Shown: piece by piece, positions 1-9,649 of the stretch
Layout: every line of letters starts with the position of its first letter
How positions within the stretch are numbered: position 1 is the stretch's first letter
Source: Glaciozyma antarctica PI12
Lineage: Eukaryota > Basidiomycota > Microbotryomycetes > Kriegeriales > Camptobasidiaceae
Assembly: GCA_002917775.1 (NCBI GenBank)
Contig: KZ627148.1
Span: 1,852,183 to 1,916,182, forward strand
DNA: 64,000 bases
Direction: 5' to 3'
The notes under the pieces: generated by a model
Seen by the model: the letters and a program-made list of their open reading frames with translations, nothing else
The model's database searches: none
Told to the model about the DNA's origin: nothing
Program-made: the position numbers and the translations under genes

Positions 1-576
1 GAGAGCGAGAGAGCAGTTGGGAGATTCGGGTTGAGCGTCGCTAGGCTATCGCTCGCTCACAGCGAGGAAGGAAGCTGTCAAATATACCTCTCACAAGAAG
101 GAGGGACGTGGAGCTACGGAGCTCGCTCAGCGAGATCCGAGGTTCAGCCAGATTAAGTGGGCAGCTCTCTTCGCGCATCCGTTCGCACGCATCGCAGAAG
201 AAATTGTGAGCCACCAAACATTCGTTTGGGAGCAGGGCTTGGGAGCAGGAAGCGAGAGCAGAGAGCGCGAAGAGCAGGACCTTGGCAGGAGCAGCGAGCG
301 AGACCTCCTCGGCGACGGAGCTACCAAAAGCGTCTGTGCCACCAAAATCTACCTATGTAATGTGCAAAGAGGGGTGCGAAATGGATTTTCCGAAACATGC
401 GATGCGAAAACTATGCGCGAGAAGCCCGCAATCCTCAAGCCGCCACCAGAGCAGCGAGCACGACCACTCCCAGCGCAGCCGCCATCTTTTTAACTCCAAC
501 ACGCGTTCCTGCGCCAGTCCTGCGGAAACACAGCGCATCAGCTCTATCCGCAGCACCGTAGCCTCCCCGACAAAAC
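1..576. other. Left-edge stretch without a recognisable gene
   Basis: This is GC-rich, AG-rich sequence with repeated short words such as gagcag and gagcgag. Several open frames of 60-105 codons cross it. All are rich in Arg and Ser, overlap one another on both strands and show no domain, no signal peptide and no convincing splice pairs. I see nothing supportable here apart from the likely 3' flank of the minus-strand fragment that ends at 577. Confidence 0.4.
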
Positions 577-985
577 TCACGCAGCCGTCGACGTAATCCC
601 TTCGCTCACGACGCGCACGACGAGAACAGCAATGTCCCCGTCCGACTCGATGTTGTGATTAATCCCGACGCTGCTGTTGGCGGGTAGGAAGCCGGGAACG
701 AGGGTGGAGGTGGTGGAGAAGACACGGCTCGTGAGAGGGGAGGTGGTGCCGCCTGCGACGGTGGCGTTGTCGACGAGCCAGTCGCGGCCAAGGTCGTAGC
801 CGTTCGGAATGATCTGAGGAGTAAGAGAGAGCGGGGAGGAGAGAGGGAGCGCACGTCGTGGTTGAGCGTCAGGTTCATCTCGACGCTCAGAGCGAGGAAG
901 CGAGCGTTCGAGCTGGCGGTGGTGCCGTTCTGAACCCAGTACCGAAAGTGGTTCCTTCGGGGTACGTGTTCTCAGCGAGCGTGAG
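577..985 (-). CDS. 3' exons of an unrecognised secreted protein (fragment)
   Basis: On the minus strand two exons join through a well-formed intron (gtgcgctccc... to ...tactcctcag, about 815-855). The joined product reads roughly NHFRYWVQNGTTAS... then LNHD, then IIPNGYDLGRDWLVDNATV, and ends ...VSEGITSTAA before a TGA at 577-579. It carries several N-glycosylation sequons (NGTT, NLT, NAT, NSS), so a secreted or cell-surface protein is likely. I do not recognise the family. Further upstream the frame is closed and the MFS transporter starts at 1237 on the other strand, leaving little room for a 5' part. This may be a truncated gene remnant, or a small gene whose first exon I cannot place. The 5' limit is approximate. 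Confidence 0.4.
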
Positions 986-1236
986 CCAGCTAGATTCGGG
1001 AGGGCTGATCGCGCTGTCGCTGTCGCCTGTTGCACGGAGCATTCGTGGAGGAAGAAGAGGAGGTGGAAGCCCAACTTGTGCGAAAGGAGCTCGGCCCGGC
1101 GGCCGGAAATCCGCATCTCGTCCGCGTGCCTCTTTCTCTCCTCCCTTCTCGCTCCTCAGCTCTTTCACCAACCCACAACCCTCTCTTGCCCCTCCCCTGT
1201 CGCTCTCTCCCCTCGACACGAACACGCCCCGAAGCA

Positions 1237-3561
1237 ATGGCAGTCGCCTCAAGGTCCAGGACGCCATCTCCACACGAGAGGACGGCGCTTCTTCGTGGAG
1301 AGCCCCCCGCGCCCAGCAAGGATGAGGATCACCTCAGCGACCCGACCAAGCTCTCCAAGCGGGCGAGGAACTGCGTTCTAGGAGCTATGTGGATCGGAGT
1401 CTTCCTCGGTGCGCTGGATACGACTATCGTTGCAACTCTCGTGTCACAGGTCTCGAGTTCGTTCGAGAAAAGCAACCAGGCTTCGTGGTTAGGCACCTCA
1501 TACCTGCTCTCCACGGCGACCTTTACACCTCTGTGAGCAGCGCCTTTAGCCTTGCAAGCAATGCAGCTCATCGTCCTCGCAGATATGGCCGACGTGCGTG
1601 CTCCGCCTCTTCTCCTGGAGCCCCCAAGCTAACGCTGAGCTCTCGCAAGTGGCCGACATCATGGGCCGACGAGGTGCAGCCCTGCTGGCCGTTACGCTCT
1701 TCACAGTCGGAACAGCTCTCTGCGGCCTGGCTCCCTCCATGCTCTCTCTCATCATCGCTCGCCTCGTTCGTTTGCGCCGCAATACTCCGGCCGAAGCTCG
1801 GCTGACCTTGGCTCGCGCTAGATTGCTGGAATGGGCGGAGGAGGCATGATGGCGGTCAGCAGCATTGTGGCTTCTGACTTAGTGCCTTTGAAGCAGCGTG
1901 CGCTGTTCCAAGGAGTCGGTACGTCCTCTCCCCCCTTTCGCTTTCGCCCGGCCCACTCTGACGCCACTTTCCAGCAAACTTATTTTTTGGTGCTGGATCT
2001 GGTCTCGGTGGACCTTTAGGCGGCTTGATCAGCGACTACGTTGGCTGGCGTTTCGCCTTTCTCAGTACGTCCCATCCTCCCCCTCTCTCTTCACGACCCA
2101 ACGCCAATCTTCGCCAGTTCAACTCCCATTTTTGTTTCTCTCGGTCATCCTGCTCTTTACGTTCGTGCGCTACACTGTACCTGGTCAAGGGAAGAGCAAG
2201 CGCGAAATGATCCAGCGTATCGACTATGGCGGCTCACTCTCGTTGATCGTCAGCGTGCGTCCCCTCGTTCCCCTTCGCAGAGTGCCACTAACCAATCAAT
2301 CTCCTTTCGCAGCTCGGCTCACTGCTACTAGGACTGTCCTACAAGAATAACGATAACCTCGCCTTCGGCGACCCCCGCGTTTGGGCTCCTCTCAGCATAT
2401 TTGCGGTCTTCTCGGTCGTGTTCGTCCTAGTTGAAGCCTTTCACGCCGCGGAGCCGGTGATGCCACTCCGGTGCGTTATCCATCCGGCAAGCTTGAGGCG
2501 GAAGCTGACGCAATATGCGCTGCAGGATCCTCAAACAGCGGAACGGGCTCGTTGTCTCTGCGATCAATCTACTGTTGTCGATGGTCTCTTTCAGCGTCCT
2601 CTACTTCTTCCCCATGTAAATCAGCTCACTCCCCAGCGCGTAACGGAAGTTGATTAGCTCCCAGGTTCTTCGAGGTCGTTCTTCTACAATCAGCATCTCG
2701 CGCAGGCGCGCACCTCCTCCCCAACGCAGTCGCCCTCAGCTGCGGCTCCCTTTTCGCCGGCTTCGTTCGTAATTCCTCTTCAACTGCCTCATCGCTCTAA
2801 CGCTATCTTCCCGTCCCACAGGTGATCCGGCGAACAGGACGCTACTACTGGCTCACCGTGTGCACCTCCTTCTGTCCTGTCATCGCTCTCGTCGCCATGT
2901 CGTTCCTCAACAAGGATTCAGGAACGTTCCACAAGTGGTTCGCCGTCGCGCCAAGCGGGTTCGGAATGTCCAGCGTCGTCACGAGCGTCCTCAGTAGGCT
3001 CTCCTCGTTCCTACTCTCGCGAAACCGTGCTAACGAGCTTCGCAGTTGCTCTTATCGCGTCCGTTGACCGAGAGGATATGGCCACGTCGATTGGGATGTC
3101 GTACCTCTGGCGATACGTGTACGTGCTTGCATTTTCCGCGCCTTGCGAGAAGTACTGACCGCGCTTTCGCAGCGGACAAGTCGTTGGCGTCGCTCTCAGT
3201 TCCTCGCTTCTCCAAAGCGTGCTCACGAGTCAACTGCGTGCTCGAATTACAGGCGAAGGCGCAGAAGAGGTACTTATCCCCCCTCGCTCCCCATCTACGT
3301 CGAGCTAACGACGTCTTCGAGATCATCGCACGCATCCGCACTGTCGCCACTTCAATCCCCGACCTCTCTCCCGAGATCCAAGCGTCCGCTATCGCCTCGT
3401 ACCAGGCTGGACTGCGAGCCGTCTTCATCTTCAACGCCGGGTTGGCGCTGCTGTGCTTCTTGTGCACGCTGCCGCTCGCCGAGTACGCGCTGCCGGATAC
3501 GTTCGAGGGGGAGGACGAAGTGAGGAGGCAGAGGGTTGGAGAGCAGGAGCGAGAGGAGTAG
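1237..3561 (+). CDS. MFS transporter, vacuolar basic amino acid/multidrug type (Vba/Fnx1-like)
   Basis: The spliced product of about 550 residues is a DHA2-type major facilitator with 12-14 predicted membrane helices. Exon 1 (1237-1532) gives a short hydrophilic tail and helix 1 with GALDTTIVATLVSQ, the DHA2 motif also found in Vba and Fnx1. The A-like loop reads YGRLADIMGRRGALL and is built across an 11-nt exon (1583-1593). Helix 4 has RLIAGMGGGGMM. Later exons read GGPLGGLISDYVGWRFAF (motif C region), RIDYGGSLSLIV and ATSIGMSYLWRYVGQVVGV. The start at 1237 is the first ATG in frame with the conserved core; a longer open frame upstream is low complexity. Known relatives move basic amino acids into the vacuole or export drugs, so the substrate is inferred only. 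The gene is convergent with the next one, with only 67 bp between stops. Confidence 0.85.
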
Positions 3562-3628
3562 AGCGCGATAAACTAAGACGCTTTGTATAAACGCGAGCGT
3601 CGCAGAAGGACTGGCTTGCAGATTGCCT

Positions 3629-5865
3629 CTAAATCTTCCACCCGTCCAGCTCGAAGCCACAGATGACGAGCTTCCACCTCTTCTTCCCCCGCGACACGAA
3701 CTTGATCTTCTTGACCGCGATTGGCTTTCCCTCAAAGTCGAGCAGCGGCTCCAGCACGACAGTGACTTCGATCCTCGTCGCTCCAAGCGTCCTAACCGTC
3801 GGCACCGACCACGGTCTCCGAGCTTCCTGCGCACGCACCACATCAGCTCGGCGCCAGGAGAGAGATCGCAAGGAGAGAATCCGTACCCAGCCACTTCCAC
3901 TCCCATCTGCGACGCTGAGGATCTCCCAGGCTTCGAGCCCTGCGCCCGTGTTCTCCCACGCGACGATGTTCTCGAGGTCCCGCGATCCGACGAGCTTGAT
4001 CGTCTGAACGATCTTCGGAGCCACGAGCGTTAATCCAAAGTGGTCGGCCGCGTCAGGCGCTGCGAAAGCAGGGTCAGTCGATGAACGCACGTGCGACGAG
4101 AGGACGTACCTCGCCAACTCTCCCAGCAGGTCTCCTCCCCCTTCCCGTCTACAGCGAGGTGCCAGCTCCCCTTCTCCATCCACCACTCGTTCGAGGGCCA
4201 CCCCCCTTCAACCGAGTTCCACCTCTCCTCGTGCGCCTTGACGTGCCTAATCCCCCACGGGTCGAACCTCCCCTCAATCTCCACCGAGCCCAACTTGGAC
4301 GCCTTCTTGTACCATTTCGGGCGAGCCGGGACGACGGGAGGGTAGGTGAGAGCGGAGGGAGGGGGAAAAGGGGTGAGAGAGGTGGAGAAGAGGCAGCCGT
4401 CGTTGGCGCAGGGTGCGCGCGAGTGGGATTCGGGAGGAGGAGCGGCGAGAGGGAAGGGAGCGGGAGTGAGGTAGGTATCTTTGATGAGGAGGATGTCGTG
4501 TAGCTTTCGGACGGCATCAAGCTGCGGAGAGGGTTAGGAGAGGACGAAGGGAAGAAGGAGGGACGCACGAGGTTGGCGTAGACGACGGCCCATTGATCGA
4601 CGCCGTGGCTGCGAGACCAGCCGACTTCACCGCCCTCGACGTCAATAGGAATGAGGTTGTTTGGCATCTGCAGGGACGCGACTTAGCGGCTGGGGATTTC
4701 GCAAAGTGGAGAGGACTCGCCTGCTCAGCGTAGGAGTTCGACCATAGCGAGAAGTACATGTCCGAGACGAGCGATTGGTCGCGAGTGAGAAGGACGGGTG
4801 CGGTGCTCTGCTGGCTAAGGAAGCGGACCGAGAGGTGGCGAGGAGCAAAGGAGCCTGTGCCGAGCCACGTAAAACCGGTGTGGAGATCGATGTCTGAGAA
4901 ACCCCGTCAGCATTCGTACAGAGAGGCGCCCTTAAGTAAAAGAACGCACCCGAGTTCTCGAATCGCCAACGACGGTGCTCGAGATGGATGATCGGCATCG
5001 TGTTGCTCGCGATCCTTCCTCCGCTCCCTCCCCGTTCAGCACCTCCTCCTCCAGCACAGCACTCGAGGTACTTGGTGTACAGCGCGTCCATGTACACGTT
5101 GAGCCAGTCGTCGTCGTTGAAGTAGCAGTGCTGATAGGACGCGAGGGAGCACGCGAAGTGCTTGGCCGCGTCGTGAACGTTCGAGGGAGAGTTGTAGATT
5201 CGTAGGATGGGGGGATCCAGACCTCCTCCTGGAGAAGATAGCTCAAACTCCTACAGACCGTCTCGTTAGCTCGCCCGGCACACAACGAACCCTCAACGCG
5301 TGCGCACCTCCGACCACAGCTCAATCCCCGGCCGGTTGTTCCAGATAATGATCTCGCGGATGTACGGGTACCGCGAGATGTGCTTCACGACGAGCTCGAG
5401 TCCCTTGCGCCGCTTCCAGTGCAGGATTACAGCAGTCACGCCGACCACCCTCGACGAATCGCTGCCCAGCGCCGCGTCCTCAAAGTCGCTCAACGTGAAC
5501 GCCGAGCTCTTCCCCTCAATCAGACCGAGGATCCGAGTGTACTCGCTTTCCTGGAGGGGCGTAGGCGGGACGACTTCGTACGCTGCCGCTGCTGCATTCT
5601 CGAGGTCGATTTTGGAGACAATAGCGAGGGGGATTTGGGCGTAGGAGCGGAGAGAGTGGCCGATGTAGAAGGTGTAGAAGGTGGCGGCGATGAGGAGGAG
5701 GAAGGCGCCGCGACGGATGAAGTGGGAGGGGTGGGTGAGGACCGCGAGCAGCCCGTTCACGAGGTTGACGGAGAGCGGGGTGCGGACTGAGCGGAGAATG
5801 TCCTGCGCGTGCGTGGTTAGCTCTGGACAGCCTTAGCTACTCTGTTAAGCGCTCACCTCTCCCAT
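3629..5865 (-). CDS. Type II membrane glycosyltransferase with DDD motif
   Basis: The start ATG at 5865 lies in a three-codon exon (MGE), followed by an intron at 5803-5856. The next exon has a single hydrophobic anchor (GAFLLLIAATFYTFYIGH) at about residue 35, typical of a Golgi type II enzyme. The catalytic part begins GVTAVILHWKRRKGLELVV, continues with YIREIIIWNNRPG and then CYFNDDDWLNVYMDALY. The DDD is the likely metal and nucleotide-sugar site. At least six exons follow, ending ...KLVICGFELDGWKI and TAG at 3629. The layout resembles GT64/GT2-like fungal enzymes, but I cannot assign donor or acceptor. A second Golgi transferase (GT69) lies at 55 kb. About 215 bp separate this start from FCF1 on the other strand, a probable shared promoter. 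Confidence 0.72.
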
Positions 5866-6079
5866 TCCATGAGCTGGCTGACTCCGTGAGCGGGAGAGTT
5901 TGGTCGGAGGGAGGAGCGCGGACAAGAGCGCGCCCGCCAACAGAATTCTCCTTGTCTTCCAACACTCATCTCGACTCGAGCTCAACACCGTACGCCACTC
6001 GCCCAGTCTAGTAGACACCTTTGGCAAACGTGCATCACCCCCAGCACTCGCGCCAGCCGTCGCAGCTCGTCAAGCCGCC

Positions 6080-7147
6080 ATGGGAAAGTCAGGAGCGAAG
6101 AAGACTCGCAAGTTTGGAGCGGTCAAGCGTATGCTGGCTCCGACTGATATGAGGCTGTGAGCGCTTTCCTGGCGTCTTCTCGGAGCTTACCTGACCAGGA
6201 GGGCGCCGCAGGAAAGCCAACCAGGAGAAGGCGGTCAAGAAGGAGGTCGAGAAGAAGGAGGCTGAGACTCGACATGTGTAAGGCTCCTCCTCCCTCAGGA
6301 GCTCTGAAGGCCGCCTAGCTGACGAGCGAGCTATATTCCTGCAGTGCACCTCTCCCCACCTCCCTCTTCCTCTCCCACAACGAAGCCCTGGTCCCTCCCT
6401 ACCGTATCATCGTCGATACCAACTTTATCAACCTCTCCCTCGAGAACCGGATGGACATGGTCAAGAGCATGATGGACGCACTGTATGCCAAGTGTGAGTC
6501 GCAGTGCTGGCTCAGGGCTGCGGGAACGGGAGAGGGAGGAAGGATGCTGGCGAGCGGCGGCTCAGCTCGAATCGACCTCAGAGCTGCGTTCTGTGCCAGC
6601 TGATTCAACTGCTCTCTGACGGTTTCAAAGCCTCTAGAGGAGGGATGAAGCGGTGGGAGCACACCGCGGTGGAAGCCCACATTGGAGCTCACGCCACCAC
6701 GCGCCTGATTTCAGAGCTGACCTCGCTTTCTCTATCCTTCAGGCATTCCCTGCATCTCCGACTGCGTCATGGCTGAGCTCGAAAAGCTTGGTCAGAAGTA
6801 CCGCCTTGCCCTCAGGTCCGTCCTCTCCTCCCCTCTCCGAGCTCCCACCGACTCTCCTTGCAGGATCGCGCGCGACCCACGCTTCGAGCGCCTACCCTGT
6901 TCGCACAAGGGTACCTACGCAGATGACTGCATCGTCGACCGCGTCAACTCCCACCGGTGCTACATCGTTGCTACTTGCGATCGCGCATTGAGGAGGCGGC
7001 TGAGGAAGGTTCCTGGAGTGCCGGTGAGTTGGGTTTCGCTGTGCGGTGTTGAGGATCTGAACTGACGAGCCCCTTTGCTTGCAGTTGATGTACATCTCCA
7101 AGAAGCGGTACGCGATCGAGAGGCTGCCTGATCAGGCCCTCGGATAG
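6080..7147 (+). CDS. FCF1: FCF1/Utp24, PIN-domain nuclease of the small-subunit processome
   Basis: The spliced protein of about 190 residues starts [18 protein letters not shown], the conserved basic N-terminus of Fcf1. It then gives [21 protein letters not shown], the PIN-domain first acidic residue, the Cys-rich [17 protein letters not shown], then [16 protein letters not shown] and [20 protein letters not shown], which carry the remaining PIN acidic residues. It ends [19 protein letters not shown]. In yeast this nuclease cuts pre-rRNA at sites A1 and A2 in the nucleolus. Introns lie at 6157-6211, 6278-6344, 6494-6742 (249 nt, unusually long here), about 6816-6863, and one near 7024-7084. 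Length and all key residues match the family. Confidence 0.95.
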
Positions 7148-7523
7148 CGGTTCGCGAGCTGGCAGGCTCAACTCGGAGGATGTGTTCGATTGGAGTGTAA
7201 CTTTAAGAGGTTCCTTTGCATCCTTCGTATCTTCCACTGCTCCTTCAAGCTCTTTTGCTGCATCTTGTGCCCGTGCGAGCTTGGATGCCCTCAGGAGCTC
7301 TCTGGAGGAGCTTCGCAGCCCGGAATCCACGACTACATTCCGTCCTGCTCTCGTTCCTCCCCATTCCCTTGAGAGAGCGTAACTCTGCTTGTCATGTCAC
7401 GCCGAGCTTTACCTTCAGACACGCACAACGAGCAAACGACGTTCGACAGAAGCTACAGCGAAGGCACCGCCCTATCTCGATCAGCTGCACGTTTGCCTCT
7501 TGACCTTGTACCTCTCCCCAGCA
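7148..7523. promoter_or_regulatory. Intergenic stretch between FCF1 and the vWA gene
   Basis: This 376-bp stretch holds the FCF1 3' end and the upstream region of the vWA gene. A pyrimidine-rich run sits near 7490-7520, just before the ATG at 7524, as is common in this window. An alternative ATG at 7394 opens a frame that later coincides with the vWA domain frame, but its translation is low complexity. No other gene is visible. Confidence 0.35.
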
Positions 7524-8906
7524 ATGCGTCGCTTCTCACTCCACGACCAGCCCGCCTCTCGCCCTCCTCCAGCAACAGCATCCCGCGCCTCGAGCGGCTC
7601 AAACAACCCCTTCAATCGCCAACCCACGGCGGAATTCGCCTCCCTCTCCCTAGACGACCACGCTCCTCCGCCCCCAGACTACCAGTCTGCTCTGCGCGCT
7701 TCGACTCACGTGCCCCCGCCGCAGACGTCCTACGCCCCTCCGAGTCACGCGCCCCCGCCGCAGAGGTCGCAGAGGTCGTACGGATTCACCCGCCGCCGAG
7801 CCAGGCGAGCAGGCCGCCGCCGCCAACGGCTAGTCGACCTCCCTCAGTCGCTGCGCCTCCGTCGGCTGCGAGGAGCGAGGGGATTACGAGGCAGCGGTCG
7901 GTGGAGGACCCGCTGGCGAGCTTATCGCGATACGATGTAATCGTGCTCATAGACGACTCCCCGAGCATGATTGACCTCTGGGATGAGACGAGGACGGCGA
8001 TGATGGGGCTGGTGGAGCGGTGTGTTCAGTACGACCGGGATGGGATCGGTATGGCGTCTCGCAAAGCTCGGTGCGGGTGGAGCTGACGAGGAGGCGCGAC
8101 AGATCTCTACTTCATGAACTACAATCAGCCGCTTTTGAACGTCACGGATGCCGGAACGATCAGGGAGGCGTTCGACACGGTGGAGCCGTCAGGGAGCACG
8201 CCGTGAGTGGGCTTCTGCGGTGCGGAAGGGAGGTGCTGACCTCGTGCAACAGGACGGGCTACATCCTTGACGAGATACTGCGTCCTTATGTGGAGAGCGT
8301 GGAAGATGCGAAGGTCAGCAAGGAGAAGGTCAAGCCTTTGATCCTCCTCTGCCTCACGGATGGACGTGCAGACGTGAGCTCTCGACGCTGGCTCTTGGAC
8401 GAAACTGATGTCGGCCTCGCAGGATTCGGACCTCGTCAAGGATGGTGTGCCAGTACCACTTTAACGAGTCGCAACAGGAGCTGATCGCGCACCTTACAGT
8501 GATAACGGAGATGGCTCAGCGCTTGGACGACGTTCGAGCACCGTACGTCGCTGTTCTCCCTCACGTTCGGCTTTCGATACTCACGTTTGCTTCTTAGACC
8601 TTTCCAGCTCGGTATTCAGTTCCTTCAAGTCGGCAAGGACGAGGACGCCTCCGCGTTCTTGAGGGAGCTTGACGATGACCTGAGAGGGGTCTCCGGAGTG
8701 CGCGATATCGTCGACACGCGAGTTCCGTTCCCTCGTCCACCCTGAGCTGATGCTGACGTGAATTTCCAGCATCCCTTTCGAAGGACGCCTGACGGCAGAG
8801 TTTATTCTCAAGGTACGTCTCCTCCCCCTTCGCATCGCCAGCCTCACTGACGCAGGCTCCTCAGGCGGTACTCGGATCCGTCGTCAAGCGCCTCGACAAT
8901 GCTTAG
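7524..8906 (+). CDS. von Willebrand factor A domain protein
   Basis: The N-terminus is Pro/Ser-rich (NPFNRQPTAEFASLSLDDHA, then PPPPDYQSAL). A vWA domain follows with the MIDAS motif in DVIVLIDDSPSMIDLWDET (D-x-S-x-S), the Thr in SGSTPTGYILDEIL and the Asp in CLTDGRADDSDLV. It continues VITEMAQRLDDVRAPPFQLG, GIQFLQVGKDEDASAFLREL and ends AVLGSVVKRLDNA. The family is cytosolic and adopts an integrin-I-like metal-binding fold; its role in fungi is not known to me. Between the Pro-rich part and the vWA domain the frame changes near 7760-7815, so an intron must lie there. The best donors are the gtcgcag or gtacgg sites and the acceptor is gcgagcag or ggctag, so the exact join is uncertain. A start at 7394 in the vWA frame is the alternative. 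Confidence 0.8.
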
Positions 8907-9050
8907 CCCTCCTTCGTAGAACTCTTTTCGAACGTTCGAGCTGTACAATGCGTGTTGTTACTCGGCAAGTCCTGAATCCCTACACCCTTACTCGCCCCTC
9001 AAGCCTCCCTCCTCCTCCTCCTCTTCTCCCCTCTGCTCCCTCGGTCCCTT

Positions 9051-9425
9051 CTACAACGGCGGCTCAAGAGTCTTGGAAGCTTCGAGGTTGTACCGCACGT
9101 TCCGGTTGTACGTCGTAAAGAGCTCCACCACTTCCGAGACGTTCGAGTTGTAGACGTTCGTTTGCTGCGCACAAAGCCGTCAACTCCCCTCCGTCACACT
9201 GCCAACGAGAAACGCACAGCCACGGCACGGTTGAGCTCGAGCATGTTCTCGTTGAGCTTCTCCTGTGGGGCGGGAGAGTCGCGTTAGCTGAGAAGGAGGA
9301 GGGGAGGGGGGACGGACGACGGTGCCGAGGATGCGCGTGATGATGACTGGGAATAGGTTAGCGAGACTTCACAGCGTAGGAGAGAGGGACGAACCTCGCT
9401 GCTCAACCTCGTAGGGGTTGTCCAT
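9051..9425 (-). CDS. DAD4: DASH complex subunit Dad4
   Basis: Four small exons splice into a 71-residue protein that starts MDNPYEVEQRVIITRILG, continues TEKLNENMLELNRAVAQTN and ends VRYNLEASKTLEPPL. The opening MxNPyE, the central leucine-rich coiled coil and the closing FNLEAT/KPPL-like tail match yeast Dad4, which is 72 residues long. Exon 1 is 9395-9425, and exon 2 starts at 9346 and ends near 9321. DASH/Dam1 forms rings or oligomers that couple kinetochores to spindle microtubules in fungi. Each exon is too short to stand out as an open frame, so this gene is easy to miss. The stop is TAG at 9051-9053. It lies convergent with the vWA gene and divergent from the WD40 gene. Confidence 0.9.
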
Positions 9426-9649
9426 CGCGGGAGGAGGGAGGAGAGGACGCGAAGAGCGGGGTTGTGGTGAGAGTTGCGCGCGGTGGTTTAGTCGGTGCGG
9501 GAAGCGTGGGACGATGGGCTTGTGGCTACGGGCTTGCTACGTGCTGGGCGTATCGAGAACGGCGGGGTGATGGGAGGAGAGCAAGAGCTGAGGCGAACAA
9601 CAATCGCCTCGCTCCCGACCGACGCTCTTCTCCCTCCGTCCCTTACTCG

